From Caenorhabditis elegans (Eukaryota > Nematoda > Chromadorea > Rhabditida > Rhabditidae), in assembly GCF_000002985.6 (NCBI RefSeq), contig NC_003284.9:15500001-15564000 (forward strand): DNA of 64,000 bases. The letters are read 5' to 3'. Under the pieces are notes generated by a model, which was not told the origin of the DNA, made no database searches, and worked only from the letters and a program-made list of their open reading frames with translations. Positions 46,863-60,671 of the stretch are shown in pieces (the stretch's first letter is position 1; each line of letters opens with the position of its first letter). Made by a program: the position numbers and the translations under genes.

Positions 46863-49800
46863 TTAGAACATCATTTTTGAGACAATAAAAGCAATAATCA
46901 TAGAATAAAAATTGAATTTAAAAGAGCTCATACTGGTGAATAGCGGCTCGTCGCAAGTAAGCTTGTTCAGGGGCACCTCTGCAATCCGGGCTCCAACATA
47001 CATCTTCGGACTTGCTCTGTCGCACACCAAACTGTTCTTCTCTCGCACCTGTAAACAATTGAATCACTATTGTTAAGAAGAGAACAATATTGTATAGTTT
47101 ATCATTTAATGCTATGCAAATATGGTCTGATTGATACCTGAAGACCATACTTGGAAGGAATCATTCCACACATTGTCTTGCTTTTTAATGATTCTTTACA
47201 GACAATTTAAGTGTCATTGATAAGCATGCGTCTAAATTTTGATCTATGTACATACAAAGCTTAATTCCAAAAAAAGAAAAAATAGGTTGGAAACTAGAGG
47301 ATCAAAAGAACCGTACCAAATTCGCCCACGCGACAGCGACAAATACAAGTTGATTGGATTCTATGTACTTCCACTTTCATTTGCGTGGGCAAAAAATGTG
47401 TGTCTGTCACATGCTGGGACAACGGGGTTTAGTGAGTTATGAAAAGTAAACATGTTCCGGTAACTTTGATCTACCACCTTTCACAGGCATCCTTGCCCGA
47501 TGTGCCTGTTGTAGTGGTTGTCAATGAAAAATTAAGCCGAGCCAGCAGAACTGGGGGTATGCAAGTTCGGTCTAAACTCGCTTCGTTTCGATGGTCAGAT
47601 CAGCGAGTTAAAAATGTGGCCGAGTCCATCACGGCCAACGCTACACCGTAGTCTTACCGATTTCGTAGATCGCAGCCATGTTATGAATTCCTTGGAGTTG
47701 CAGTCGCAGTAGAATTGGTTGCGCAGCAAGAATGTTTCAGGTTGAGCTTTATCCGCCAGAGCACGGAAATCTTTTGGAATCACGTAGAACTGGTTCCTGA
47801 AATGTTGAATGAAATTTGTTTTTTTTTCAAATCTGATTCGAAGAACAACATTCGATGCTTGTATATTTTTAGACTTAAAAATACCATAACTAACTTTGGA
47901 AATACATACAAGTTCAAGCTTCATTGTAAAAATAATAAATAACAGTAAAAAAAAACTTAAAAGTACCATTAATTTCTTTCTGAAAAAGCTGCAGTTTCCC
48001 TAAACCCAACTCCCAAACCCAACTTCCAACAAGGGTACTAGAAATTGAATTCTTGTCTGTCCTTCATTTCAATTACCTAATGCAATTTACTAGAGTGCCA
48101 TGCTCTTCCCCTTTCTTTTTTCCTACTTTCGCCACAAACCTGCTGAGATTGATGGTATTAACCTCTTTGATACACGTCTCGTTCACGATAAAATTTTTGA
48201 GGAAATTCTGACGGAGATCCAAAGTGTGAAGTGATGGGAACGGGCAAGCTATCTCGAATGGCACATTGTGAATAAAGTTATAGGATAAGTCCAGCACCTG
48301 AAAAATTGGAAATTTTGGGTTGGGTCTTGGTTTAATATCAGAAAAATATATCATTATTGAGCACCCCAAAATTGTATAGAAAACTGTACATATTTCAAAT
48401 TCCCAGTTAAAGTTTTGGAAAATTTTAAAATTTTAAAACTTCAGGCATTTTCTTGAGTAGTTTCAAGCATTTCTACAGGTTAAAAATTAATAAAACTCCT
48501 AGAAAACCTGTCAAAATTTTGATAGGTAATAACTGATGTGTTGTTAATTCAGTAGAACATGATTTTTAGATACTGCCTCTTTTTACTCTAATACCATCTT
48601 TTAAATTTTCTCTAGATTGGCAACTCTAGTTATGTTACTCTAGATACTAGTTACTCTAGTTCTAGTTCTAGTATTTCTGAAATCTGACTACATCTAAGTT
48701 AACTAAGATTAGCGATTTTATCTAAGAACATTCCAGACATTATGTAACATTTAACCACCTGCCAGCTAATCAATAGTACCGTATGGTTCAACGTCATTCT
48801 CACCCTTTATAAAATGTTTTTTCTGGCTTGCGTAACCCAACTGTACCCAATCTTATCTTGAGCGGTTCCCATTAGCTAAAACGGTTGCATCGTTACCAAC
48901 AGGTTCATCTGATCTTGAGAGCAATCTGCTGTCTGGCTGTCTACCGTTCTCCCCCCCCCCCCCCCCCACGTGCTCATAAAAGTGATGTCATTTTTTCATA
49001 TTCTAGCACATGGGTTGCATTGACTTTTTTTGCAATCATAAGACCCTGCAGGGTTTTTTGGACTTAGAATTGAGAATGGAGTTATAATCCGAGGAAAATA
49101 CCAGAAGGTTTTGCTGCTTTTCCCTCACTTCCGATTTGATAACACGCTACCTTCAAGTCTTGCTTGATCGGATGATCGGAAAGGGCAACATTCCTGGTTT
49201 TTCGAGAATGAATTTCCAAATGAGGGACTGATACTAATCTTTGATTTACCCAGCAATGCTACCCAGCAACATCATGTACAAATCATAAATAATGGGACCC
49301 AGTTTCGACAATACACCCCCGCGCTTTGTAGAACAAATCGGATCAAGAGGGTTTTGATCAAACCACAAATAATCGCCGCTCATATGAATGAAATGACGAA
49401 TTTTTTCGGCAAAAAAATAAAATATGTTCCAATTGTTGTCGAAACTAAATTTCAACTTGAAAACTAGCAAAAATAACAAGGGACTCTACCTGGAGATATT
49501 CGAGTTTTGCTTGACGGAACATTTCGAGCATCAGCTCAAATTGCTGGGTACGGTTGATTGTAACCGTGAAAGCTCGGCGCATGTAGAGCTGAAAATTTAA
49601 CTTTGAATTTTGATTGGCTTTGCCGATATTTAAGTCTCATTATATTTTTATTTCAATATTCTCACAGTAATTTTCCTTTTTTTTTTAAATTAGTACAAGT
49701 GCAAGATTTGAAACAGCTTGAACATGAAAAATGTACACTGCAAAATACTTTTTTGTATTATATGTAAAGCATTTAAAATAGGTATTTGAAACGTTCAATT

Positions 49801-51990
49801 GAAAACTTAAAGAAGGAGTAGCGCCAGCGGGGAAAGTGTTAAAAAACAACCCCTATGGTGTCAAAATGACCGAATTTTATAATAAAACGTTTCAAAAAAT
49901 TTTTGTAAAATGTTTATGTACCGTCAAAAAGTGACAATCACTCAGTTTTTGCCACTCATAATTTTGGAAGAGGAGCAACAAAAAAATTTTCTACAGTTTT
50001 TATACTCTAATTTTGTTTTAATTATTTGTGTTAAAACATTGTATGGGTCGAAACATTGCTTCGAATTTCCTCAAAAGCTCACATTTTTCAAAATGATGGT
50101 AATTTGCCAAAACTTTGGCCGGAAATGATGAAAAATCAAATAATCTTTTTGAGTGTTTTATTATGATATTTGGCCGTTTTTGAATATATTTAAGTGTGCA
50201 TTTAAAATAGGTATCCCCACTGGCGCTACTCTACTTTTAAATTGGCTCTCAATCAATTGGAGGAGTTAAAAATTATTTTTATTTCGAAAAATCTAGAGCT
50301 TTCTGCAAAGTTTGATAGTTAAACTACTAATATCCGAAAAGAGCGTTTAAAATATTGATTAAAACAATTTTTATATGATTGTATTTCAATTTTTCGAAAA
50401 GTTCTTTCAAAAAAATATACCTGCGTCAAATGTGGAGTATGTTTGAGAAAATCGACATCTCTAGGTCGGAATACAATTTCATTATTGGAAATGTCCAAAA
50501 CTTGCAAATTCGGCATATTTCGGAGTGCATTGCTATTCAGGTTCACTGAAAATTGGCTCCATTTTTCAAAACTTTTACTATTTCATTGCAAATCGTTAAT
50601 GAATTTCGAAATCTAGTAAACAACTATTATCCTTCGGCTTCCTTGGTTTTAAGGAAGTAATTAATGGTCTCTCAAGAAGCAGTAGGACCTCTTGTTTTGC
50701 CCGAACGGCATCCGCTTACCAATGTAATTAGCCGAGAGGTTCAGCTTGATAAGACTAGTCTGCGAGTCGGCTCCAAACAATGGGGTGGATGTTAGATCTT
50801 GGAAATTGTTTCCGTGGAATGTCACACTTTTGATATATCTGAAATGTTTGAAAAATTATTGACAGATGGGCGAAATGAGAACTCACTTGTAATTAGTGGC
50901 AATGTCCAAAAAGACGTTTGCATCGACAAACTGAGCATTAATGCAGGAGTACTCGCCGGCGGACGGATCACATTGGCACGCTGCGTAGTCGGCTAATTTT
51001 CCAGCGCAAATTAGTTTATTCTCGATGGCATCCTGTTATTAGGAAAGGTTGTTTTTAAAGATAAATAGTGAATGAGCATTTTTGGCAAATTTTGATTCCT
51101 CTATGGCGGAGGTATCCAGAATGGTGAAAAAAATGAGCTTGAAGATTTTTAAAAGTTGAATTGCAGCGCAAAATTATGTAATTCGGGTGTTTGAGATTGC
51201 GTTTTTAATGTGGAGTAGCGCCAGTGGAGGAAGTGTTTAAAACTACTCCTATGATGCCAAAATGATCAAATATTATAATAAAATTAAAAAAAAAACTTTT
51301 TGAAATTTTTTTAGAAGTGACCATTACTCAGTTTTAGCCACTCATTTTTTGGAGGTCGACCAAAAAAAAATGTTTTTATTACATTTTTTATACATACTTT
51401 GATTTTATTTTAATTAGTCATATTGAAACATTGTAGGGGTCGGAACATTCGAAATTGCTTTGGATTTTCTCAAAAACTAACGAAAAATGAAGAAAAATTC
51501 AAACTCAGCCACTTTCAGCCTATTTTCAAAATTTTCCAGCTGAAATCTTTCAATTTATACTTTAAAAAAAAGTTAAAAAATCAGTTTCAATTTATGATTC
51601 AAATTTGAATTAAATAATACATTCATGGAACAGATTAATAAAACGGATTTTAGCCGGTAACAATGTTTTATATTTTCAGTTCTTGGATTTCAACGGGCAT
51701 CACATTTTCAGATACAAATTGCGTCTACATAGGCACAATAAGTGTTTTAGTTGTTCCAGGCAACAAAACAATTTTTTAATGTAAGGTCCTTTCAGGGTTT
51801 TGAATAGTTTTACAAATTTCAAAAAATTTTAAAAGTGTATAAGTCATAGCAAAATTTCACAATTCCAAAATCAACTCACATCACTGTATTGATATTCTTG
51901 TCGGTTTCCAGCCTGAACCACCCACACTGTTGAACTGATCAACAGGTAGGTGATGGAGATCAGCCCACTTCGTCGAGGAATATTGTAACT
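46863..51990 (-). CDS. lron-3: Extracellular leucine-rich-repeat-only protein
   Basis: Eight exons recognised (51990-51880, 51032-50887, 50838-50720, 50545-50421, 49588-49490, 48297-48140, 47796-47658, 47048-46863), 360 residues, all joining in frame. Exon 1 here begins in phase 0 with SYNIPRRSGLIS and a hydrophobic stretch (ITYLLISSTVWVVQAG), probably the signal sequence core. A Cys-containing N-cap follows (LICAGKLADYAACQC), then leucine-rich repeats (LIKLNLSANYI, LQVLDISNNEI, VLDLSYNFI, LHTLDLRQNFL), a C-terminal Cys cap (FYCDCNSKEFITWL) and a hydrophobic end (YSMIIAFIVSKMMF) that could be a GPI signal or a membrane anchor. No in-frame Met occurs before the repeats, so at least one upstream coding exon is missing from this model. 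Family name from the LRR-only architecture and position next to olrn-1 (recalled). Introns 2, 5 and 6 include repeats and a C tract. Confidence 0.88.
48951..48967 (+). repeat. 17-base C tract in an lron-3 intron
   Basis: Uninterrupted C run (G run on the lron-3 sense strand) in the intron between exons 5 and 6. Confidence 0.9.
49810..50237. repeat. Palindromic element, 'tagcgccag' family
   Basis: Left end aaggagtagcgccagcgggg, right end cccactggcgctactctact, inside the lron-3 intron between exons 4 and 5. Internal atgaccgaattttataataa and ttgccactcataattttgg are shared with the family. Confidence 0.85.
51208..51480. repeat. Partial 'tagcgccagtgg' element
   Basis: From tggagtagcgccagtggagg through gccaaaatgatcaaatattat to ggggtcggaacattcg; no right end. 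Lies in lron-3 intron 1. Confidence 0.75.
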
Positions 51991-52412
51991 CTGCAAATTG
52001 TATGTAGGCGAGTAGGGGGAGAAAGCTGTCAGGAGAACAAAAAGAAAACAAAAACGGGATGAAAACCGAATGGCTCGAGTCAATATTTATTAGGCGGCAG
52101 CAGGGGGGGAAATACCCAAGGGAGATGAATAGTGGTGCGATGGAAACCGCCGGGGAAGAGGAAGAAGGAGCAGCGTAGTAGCTCAATCTAATCCCAATAA
52201 GAGAACATGAATTTGATTGTTCCGTTGTGGCATGAGGAAGATTTTAGTATTTTCGGTTAAATTGAAATTGAAATTATTGTTTTGCAAAATTTGATTTTAA
52301 AATACGGTTAGAGATTATACATTATATCTACAGGAAGTGTTATAATTTTAAGGCCAAATTCATAGCTGAACAAGTTTACAGGCTAAAATTGAGACTTGAT
52401 TGTGAGCCGCCG

Positions 52413-52690
52413 TGTGCACAGTAGGGCTGGCATAATTGGGGTTCGGTCGTCCGGTTTTGACCGGACCGGACGCAAATGCATCTGGTCTCGGAATTTAGAA
52501 AATTTTCCGAAGGCAGTTTTTCACGGCGGCCGACAATTTTCGAGTTTGGCCACTCACTATACTTAATCACATAATTTGATAATGAGTGGCTGAACTCGGA
52601 AATTGTCGGCTGCTGTGAAAATCTACTTTCGGAAAATTTTCTAAATTATAAAACCGGACGCCAAATATGCTAGGCCTACTGTGCACACTC
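52413..52690. repeat. Palindrome with 'gtgcacagtagg' ends
   Basis: Left end gtgtgcacagtagggctgg, right end aggcctactgtgcacac. Inner arms invert gaaaattttccgaagg and ggcggccgacaattttcgag. The gccgacaatttcgag motif recurs near 28670. Confidence 0.8.
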
Positions 52691-53734
52691 GATTTTGTGC
52701 TCGATTTTGTTTGGCGATTGGTTAATAGAAAATAAATGAGGAACTTTTTGCTCTCATGGTTTTCTCAGAGAATTTATTAGTCCTACTTTTTTTTAGACTA
52801 AAAGCGATTTTTTTTAAATCTGAAAACTGTTCGGAAAAACTTTACTTATATGTATTAAATAGCTAAATTAGTTAAATCCAATAAAAATATCTGGTGAAAT
52901 GACAGTCGCAAAAAACTCAAAATTTATCTGTTCAGGTTGAAAGTTGCAAACTTTACAACTGAAGTTATGTCAATTTACGGTTAGAATCTGAATTAAATTA
53001 TTAAGAAAATTCAAGCCGTACTATTTCTCAAAAACTAATGATAATTTTTGAAAAGCTGAACGGGACCCTAACATGTTTTGAAGGGTTGGGTGCAAAGACG
53101 GGTGTATGTTAGTGGTGTAGAAGTAGGGCGGGACCCATCCGAATTGTAGAGAAAAGGAAACGCAGAAGAAGAAAAGAGTGTGAGCATGTATGTGTGACGA
53201 GGTTCCCTCCCTCGCCACTCTCTCCACAACATAAACACCCGTTTTCAAAAGCTGCTCACTGACCTATAATAGCCTACTAAAGCAGTGAAAATGAGTAAGC
53301 GGGCGAAGAAAAAAAGGAAGAAGAAAAAGAAGAAGAAGAAAAAGGTAGCGGAGCCGAGTAGAGAGTAGCTAATGAAACGAGCAAATGGACTCTTGCGCTG
53401 ACCCACTCAGATGCATTGGCGCTTGGATTTTCCAATTTGAAACAATGCTAATGGTAAGACAGAAAGTTTGAAAACTTTGAAGGAAAATAAATTCGAAAAA
53501 ATGTTGACCATTCTAAAAATTAAATAAAATAGTCTATGCTGACGTTCAATGAAAAGCAAGCACGTTTTTGTTTCAGCCTTAAGCGTATCTAAAGAAACCA
53601 AATACTTAGGTACGTTTGTAGGTAAGAATCAGGTAAGTACATAGTTATATTAAAGTTGCAAAAATGGAACGCCAAAATTTTATTCAAGTTTTGGTTTTGT
53701 TAACTTTGAAGTAATATATATGTAAAAGAGTGGC

Positions 53735-53880
53735 GGCTGTGAAGTAGCGTCAGTGGAAAATTTATTCAAAACTACAATGTAAAAATGACCACATATCTTA
53801 GTTGAACTTTTTTGAAAAAATTAAAAAAAAGGAAGACCAAAAATTTTTTAACGATTTTATATTATTTTAGCCTTTTTCTC
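53735..53880. repeat. Degraded 'tagcgtcagtgg' element
   Basis: gtagcgtcagtggaaaattt and aatgaccacatatcttagt resemble the left arm of the family; the rest is lost. Confidence 0.5.
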
Positions 53881-56010
53881 AAAAAGCATACATTTTTAGA
53901 AGTTGACAGTGAGCAAAGACTACATATTTTCAACAATCTGTATATTTTAATACATGACAATTGGTCATGAGGGTCTAATAAAAATAACTGTATTTAATCA
54001 AAATCTTAACATCCGCCTCTACACCTCAAATTTGAAAAAACAATGGGTATATTCTCATTTTTTAGGTTTTTTTCTGGTTAAAATTCAAGAATCAGCGCAG
54101 TTTTAGATGGAAATATAATACTTTTTTGTGCTAATAATCTTTTTTACAACTATATTTTCCACTAAATTCTCAAAAAGTCAATGGCATAAACAAGGTTCAA
54201 CCTTTTCCGGAAGCCTAGCATTTCGAAAATAATTACTCCCACAACTAGTACTACTATTTTTCATACGTCTCTGAAAAGTCATGTTCTTCTCGACACATCT
54301 TTTGGAGAACCATAAATATTTAGAGAAAGGACACAAAATCAATTTTTTTGACAAGAAACGAGAAAAAAAGATAAAACAGTCGTCGAAAAGTGGGTAATAC
54401 ATAGGAGTAGTTGAGAAGTCTCCGAAAATGAGAAAACGACTACATTTGGAGAGAATGAGAAATAAAGAAGATGACAAGTCTGGTTAGTGATAGACTAAAA
54501 GATTAATGGAAAATTTTTTTAATAGGTTACCAGAAAAAAACATTTACAGGTCAACGGATAAACCTTGCAAATTGCAAAAAAAAATTGTTGAGATTTTTTT
54601 GAAAAATTTTCAGAATTATAATAAGAATATATTTCATGGCGTCTTTTTTTCAAAACAGTTTCTTATGTTTCTACTCGGGAAGTGCCAATTATTTGTATTT
54701 TATTTTTTAATGTAATTTAATACTTCAAAATCGTTTATCGCAAAAAACTTGTTTGGTATTATGAGACTCTTTTTTCAAAAAAAAAAAAACAGAGTTTCAA
54801 ACTGCTGAGATTTTTAAAGATCATTTTTTCACATTTCGTAAATTAAAACATCAGTTATCTATTATTTTTGATTTCAACTATAAGAAACTGTCTTTCATAG
54901 AACTTACTCTTAATGTTATAAATCTACAAAACGCGGATCATCACAAAAACATACATTGACATTTAAGCAAATGCTCATTCATTTTCGCCTGCACTTAGTA
55001 CATTTCCTGGCCAAAAAAGGACATAATTTGCAATTCTGGAAATCTCAAACAAGCTCTCTGTGCTAAATAGATCCCAAAACAATTGCATATTAATGAAGAA
55101 AAAGCGAAAAAGGAGAAGGAAAAAATGATGAATGATTTATGAGTTGTAACATGGCGCAAAATGACAAAAAACTTGCGAGCGGAGAGGGTGATGGCCGGCG
55201 ACAGAAGCAAAAAGACACGAGCTTTTCTTCGGTTGTTGTCAGAAAAAAAAGTATGCTTGCAGCCAGCGAAACAAGAAACTTCAACTGAATGCTCGAATGA
55301 TGAATGGCTAAGGTATTTAGTCTTTAACAGGCAGTAGAATCAGTTTGAAACCAGAAAGAATAGTTATAATAGAATAGCCTAACTTATTGAAAACTTATAT
55401 TTGGAAAACATCGAATATCACAGAGTTGGGAAGAGAAGAAGTGGAAAATGGGAGAAGAGGGGGGAAATTCAATACGGACGGACCAACGGGAGCTGAATTC
55501 AAAATTCACGACGCGAAATGTATATCGGGAGGAAGAAGAGAGAGTAAAAGTGAGAAAAGATGGAGAGAAAGAAAGAAAATTTGGGACACAACAACGCTGT
55601 ATCTATCTTTTCCGAGTGGACCCCCCACGTCTCTCAAGTCATCATAGTCGAGTCAATAATAGCCGGTGTGAATAGATGATGAAGGTTTCGACCCGGGATC
55701 ATATGGTGGTGGATGACTGATTGAAATTTGTTGCATCGCTAGGTTTATGCATTTTTGATGATAGTTTGGGTACTCGTTTTAAATAGGTTAATTGGAAAGG
55801 GGTGCTGAAATGTTACGGTCCTAGTTCCCCCTCGAAAAAAACCTTTTATATTTCTGTACAAATCTCAATCTTAATCCACGCGTAAATGTTTACTATTGAA
55901 AGAGTGTCGTTATATTAGAAATGAAGATTCAATTTTTTTTAACTTATGAATTAAAAAAAAAAATTCAAAAACGTCTCTCTAGGAGTTTTTTCATTCTTGC
56001 TTTTATTAGA

Positions 56011-56535
56011 AATGGTGTAGTTAGCTAAAAATTGTCTGAAAACGCCAAATTTCATAATTAAACCTTTCGAAAACTTCTCAAAAAAAAAGTTAGTGCTTCT
56101 CAAAAACATAAATTAGTTAAAATTTGAAGTTTGACAGACTTGTCAACGTCGCAGCAGCTGGATCTAATTTTGAGTGTAATAATCATTTATCTTGCGTTTT
56201 CAACTCGATTTTGGTACATTTAAGGCTGATGGAGGATCAGATTTTGTAAAAAAAAAATTCTGATCTTCCATCGATCTTAAATGTACCTAAATCAAGTTGA
56301 AAATGCAAGTCTTGTACACCCAAAACTAGACGGTGACTTCAAAAAAGTTAGTCTTCAGCCACTGAGTCAGTGACAATTCAGTCATTTTCGAATTTTGACT
56401 AGTTTCAGGGAATTTTGTAAGTAAGAGACCATATCTTTCAGAAGTTTTCGATAAGTTTCATTAAGAAATTCGGTATTTGCAGACAATTTCGAGTTTAATA
56501 GAGCAATTTAAAAAGTTTGACTATACCCTACGTTT
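56011..56535. repeat. Full palindrome, 'gtgtagt' family
   Basis: Left end aatggtgtagttagctaaa, right end tttgactataccctacg. Inner inverted blocks: gcttctcaaaaacataaatt, gtcgcagcagctgg, ggctgatggaggatcag and tgatcttccatcgatc. Related to 11085-11577. Confidence 0.8.
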
Positions 56536-57106
56536 ATTAAATGTGAAATAGAACGAAATGCAAAAAAAATTCTATGGTAGGAAAAAAACAAAAAAATTTC
56601 TCCACTAGAAAAACTGAATGTTTAAGAACAAAAAATATATATATATAAACCAGAACTCAATTGAAAATAAGTTCCATTGCAATTCGACAAAAATCAAAAT
56701 ATGAAGCTCAAAAATTCAAAAAACCACCAAGTTCTCGCAAATTGATTGCCCACAAAATATCGGTTTTATTCCGTTTTTTTTTCCGCAATGAAAATTCGAA
56801 GCGGCGTTGAGAAGAGCGGCAAATGAAGATAAATGATGAGAATAAGAATACTCGAGAAGACGGACCAAGTGAAAGGACGGGATGGAGAGCATGAAGGGGG
56901 AAGATTCTTGTCAGACATATTTCGGCAAAAGCCTCACGTTTTACTTGTCAGCTGGGAGAGAAACAGTGGGAATAAATGCAAGCGGCTTTTTGGGGCTGTT
57001 CTAAGGAGTTTCCGGCATTCAATGAATTGATGTGAATAATATTATCTAGGTTACTAAAGTGAATTTTGGAAATTTTTTTGGATTGGTTTTGCCTGTATCC
57101 CGAGCA

Positions 57107-57520
57107 TTAAAGGTCGAGTAGCGCCAGTGGGGATTTGGTTTAAATACACTTATAATGAGCCAAAACAACTGAATATCATAATAAAACACTTTAAAAAATG
57201 TTAGTTCTTTTCATAATTTTTGATCAAAGTTCTGGCAAATTGCCAAAATTTTGAAGGAAATTCAAAGCAATGTCGTATGTTCCGACCCCTAAAATAATTC
57301 AATACAAATAATTACAACATAATTAAAATATAAAGAATGTAGAATTTTTTTTTTGGTCGACTTCCAAAATTATGAGTGGCTAAAACTGAGTAATTGCCAC
57401 TTTTTGACCGTAAATAAAACACTTTCAAAATTTTTTTGAAAAGTTTTATGATATTCGGTCATTTTGAAACCATAGGAGTGATTTTTAACAAATTCCCCAC
57501 TGGCGCTACACCACCTTTAA
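57107..57520. repeat. Full palindrome, 'tagcgccagtgg' family
   Basis: Left end aaaggtcgagtagcgccagt, right end actggcgctacaccaccttt. Both arms carry the gtcggaacat and attatgagtggc blocks. Confidence 0.9.
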
Positions 57521-58374
57521 AAGGTACACTGTCACTTGTAGGAAGTATGACTTTAGCTGCTCCAAATACAAATCATTCTGCTCAGAAATTTGTGCCCACG
57601 GGGAAAATGCTTCACTTTTTTTTGCTTTATCATTTTGACTGCTTGGAAACGAATCGTACATCATTTTTTAGTTGTGCAACCTTCAAAAAACTCGCACCTT
57701 TTTTTGTAAAAACTGTTGGAAAAGCGAAGTAATTTAACAAATATTTCACAAACTACAAAAAAATTTGTAAACTACATAGAAATGGTAAAACAATTTTGAA
57801 ATGGATTATGTCTCTGGAATTCATTCACAATCTATTTCCAAAATGTTTGACAACATTTCACCTACCTCAAACATTGCGCCGAGCTACGAAATCCCACCAA
57901 ACACACCGCCTCCCAATCACTTTGAACGTTTTTGTTTTGAAGGTCTCCTAGAATCATTAGTATTCATTCAGTCAATGAAGCATAACATATTGAATATAGA
58001 TGAAACAGAAAGAAGACAGTTGAGCGGGGCGAGTGGTTATGGCTCATTTAGGGTAATGAAGCGTAAGGATTGAATAAGAAATGAATTACGGAAAGGCATT
58101 GGTTAATTTTTAAACTTGATGGGAGGGGTGTGAAAAACTGTTTAGAATTGGGGAAGAACAGTAGGAAATGGACATTCAGGCAAGCTCTAAAAAAAGCAAA
58201 AAAAAAAATTAAAAATTTTATGCAATATTTGGAGAAACCAGGAATGAGTGGAAGATCAAATATTAGGAAAAATTGTTACAAGCCGTCTAATTATGAAATT
58301 TGATCTACCAATTGTTCTAAGTTTTCTAATTATGGATGCAGATCTAGTGTGTAGAACAGTATAGTATACATAAA

Positions 58375-58515
58375 ACAGGGTTGCCGGTTTTTTTGGTTTT
58401 TTAGAAACCGATTTTTCAGCAACCGAAAGACAAAACATTTGCCGGTTTTTCGGTTTTTAAATTTTTCTTTAAAAAAACCGGAAAAACCATAAAATCGAAA
58501 AATAAGAAACATTTT
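58375..58515. repeat. 'ccggttttt' low-complexity repeat
   Basis: Repeated tgccggtttttttgg, gccggtttttcgg and aaccggaaaaacc in both orientations. Confidence 0.6.
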
Positions 58516-59579
58516 GGGCGGCACTCCTTGGTACAGCACATTTTGTTAATTTAATGCAATTGTAATTTGAAAATTGTGCCTTCATGTATCAAAAAAAAAA
58601 GTGCCTTGTACCTTCATGTATCATATTATTAGACTATGACGATAATGAAGAAATCAGAAAGGAAATTGTCAAAAAAGAGAAAATTACCAGAAAAAAGAAC
58701 ACTTAAAAGTGCTAAAATTAAATATAACTACTGAACGTTTAAAATTAATAGCAACATAGTTTTACATTACAATGCATAGATCTTGAGAAAAGTTAAACAC
58801 TTTTATAGAATTTTCTGGGTTAAAAACTCGTTGTGTTTATAATATTTAATAATGAAAAGTACTATTAGAAATTCTAATTTTACCTTTAATTAAGCATTTT
58901 CAGCCGTTCACTTTAAAACATAATTCATTATGAATTTTTAAACAGTTCTATAATTTTGTAAAAAATATTGGAATATTACTAATCATGAACACAGCTTTTT
59001 CCAACATTTACTACTAATTAGTTCCAGAAATTAATTTCAAAAAGAAAAACGATGCAATAATACTGGTACAACTTTTGGGTGAGAAATGACTTTTCCTCAG
59101 AAGCAAGCAAGAAGATTAGTCGTGGGAACATGCTTGGCACATAGCTAAAACAAAAGATACCGTGTTTTTTTAGTGTGAAAAAGACAAAATGTAGTCTCGA
59201 TTGCCTCAGTTTTCTTCTTTTCAATCTTAAAGACAAAAAAGGCGTATAAGTGAGTAAACAAAAGAAAATAACGACAAAATCGAGGAAGAAAAAACAACGA
59301 CAAGAACCCTTTTTGTCTGAAGAAGGGTAATCATCCATTATGACATGTTTATGTCAGTGTAGGGAGCCCCAAATAGCACCCGGAAAGAGTGGCGGTAGTC
59401 ACAGGAATAGGATATGGGTGAATGAATGACCGTAGTTCCTGGCGGTTAGGGGTGAAGTTGTTAGGCTAGTTGTGCTTTGTGTGAAAAAAATGAATTTTTC
59501 CTCATAGTTGGTTTGTGAGAAAAAATTTCGAGAGCATGGAAAAGGTTGGAAACCTCGTTAAATTACAAATATGTTTATT

Positions 59580-59885
59580 ATAATTAATAAAATCGCCTTT
59601 TTATCGGAAAACCACGACGAAAAGGCAAACATCTGGACCCCAGATCCGGCCGCCGACATCTTGCGAGTTCCGCGCGCCACTACATATATTTCTCTCGAAG
59701 CGGGCGGGACTGCTCGCCACACCCACTGCGAGTTAAACATTGCGGCGCGCGGAATTCGTAAAATGTCGGCGAGTTGATATTGGTTGGGGCCCCGATTTTT
59801 GCCTTTTTGCAGTGATTTTCCGACAAAAAGGACGGGCCTAATTGGGCCTACACTCAAAGCATTTTTTATCATTTTGAGTGTAACT
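59580..59885. repeat. Palindrome related to 33893-34252
   Basis: Arms carry ggccgccgacatcttgcg and ttcgtaaaatgtcggcgag, with gcgcgcc and ggcgcgcgg blocks, flanked by cgaaaaggcaaacatctgg and gcctttttgcag. Open frames on both strands are artefacts of the symmetry. Confidence 0.8.
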
Positions 59886-60671
59886 GACAAGCACATTTAT
59901 TTTAAAAAAACATGTGATATAATAATAATATTTATAAATGCTGAACCTGAGTTAAATTCAAATTTCAAAAACTTAGAAAACAATTTTCTGCAGAGCGTCA
60001 TAAAAAAATATAAATATTGATAATTTGACAAGGCCTGAAATTTTAACTCTTACAACAATTTTACGAAAAAATTTTTTTTATCATAGTTATTTAAAAAAAA
60101 ATTTAAGTTTCTATACATTTTTCAAATTTAGAAAAAATACCTAACCAAATAGTTCTGCAAAATTTCAAAAGTGCAAGAAGACATACGTGAATATTCAGAG
60201 CGAAAAAATTCCTGCTGTTTTTGCGTCTTATTTTACTTCTTAACTTCTCACGCTAACTGAAAGTGTAAATTTAAATGAAACTGACAAAAAAGATGAAAAG
60301 AAAGCAATTAGAAAAAGGCATCAGTCTAACAAAAATGAGAGGTTTTTGAAAAGAGAGAAGAAATGAAACTAGCTTAAGAAAAAAGCGGAAAAGTAGCAAA
60401 AGAGAAAAAAAACGAGAGAAAAAGTATGAATATCTATTCCTATTGGTATTCCTATTTCTTTTGCCGATGCCTTTGCCTATTTGCCATTTTTTGTGACAAT
60501 TTTTTTTTTCATTTTTCTTCCCTATAGTCCGCTGTCCTTTGAAAGATTGTCAAGGGACCATGCAGGAGAAAAGGAGTACGGATAGGATAGCGAGGAGGAA
60601 AAAAAATTGGCGCGCATGTTGCATGCTTGACATAGATTCGTTAGAGTATACTCGTCCGATACTCACAATGC

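Noticed and set aside
51871..52083. Unspliced N-terminal extension of lron-3 exon 1
   Set aside because: Its apparent start is TTG with an in-frame stop just upstream; a strong TTTGCAG acceptor at 51991 makes a spliced upstream exon more likely.
57801..58073. 90-codon + strand ORF with a real ATG
   Set aside because: Not repetitive, but no family features, no splice acceptor near the start, and AT-rich codons; left out as unsupported rather than disproved.
59018..59338. 106-codon minus strand ORF (MDDYPSSDKK...)
   Set aside because: Mostly Phe/Leu/Lys from homopolymer-rich DNA; no acceptable donor to link it to lron-3.
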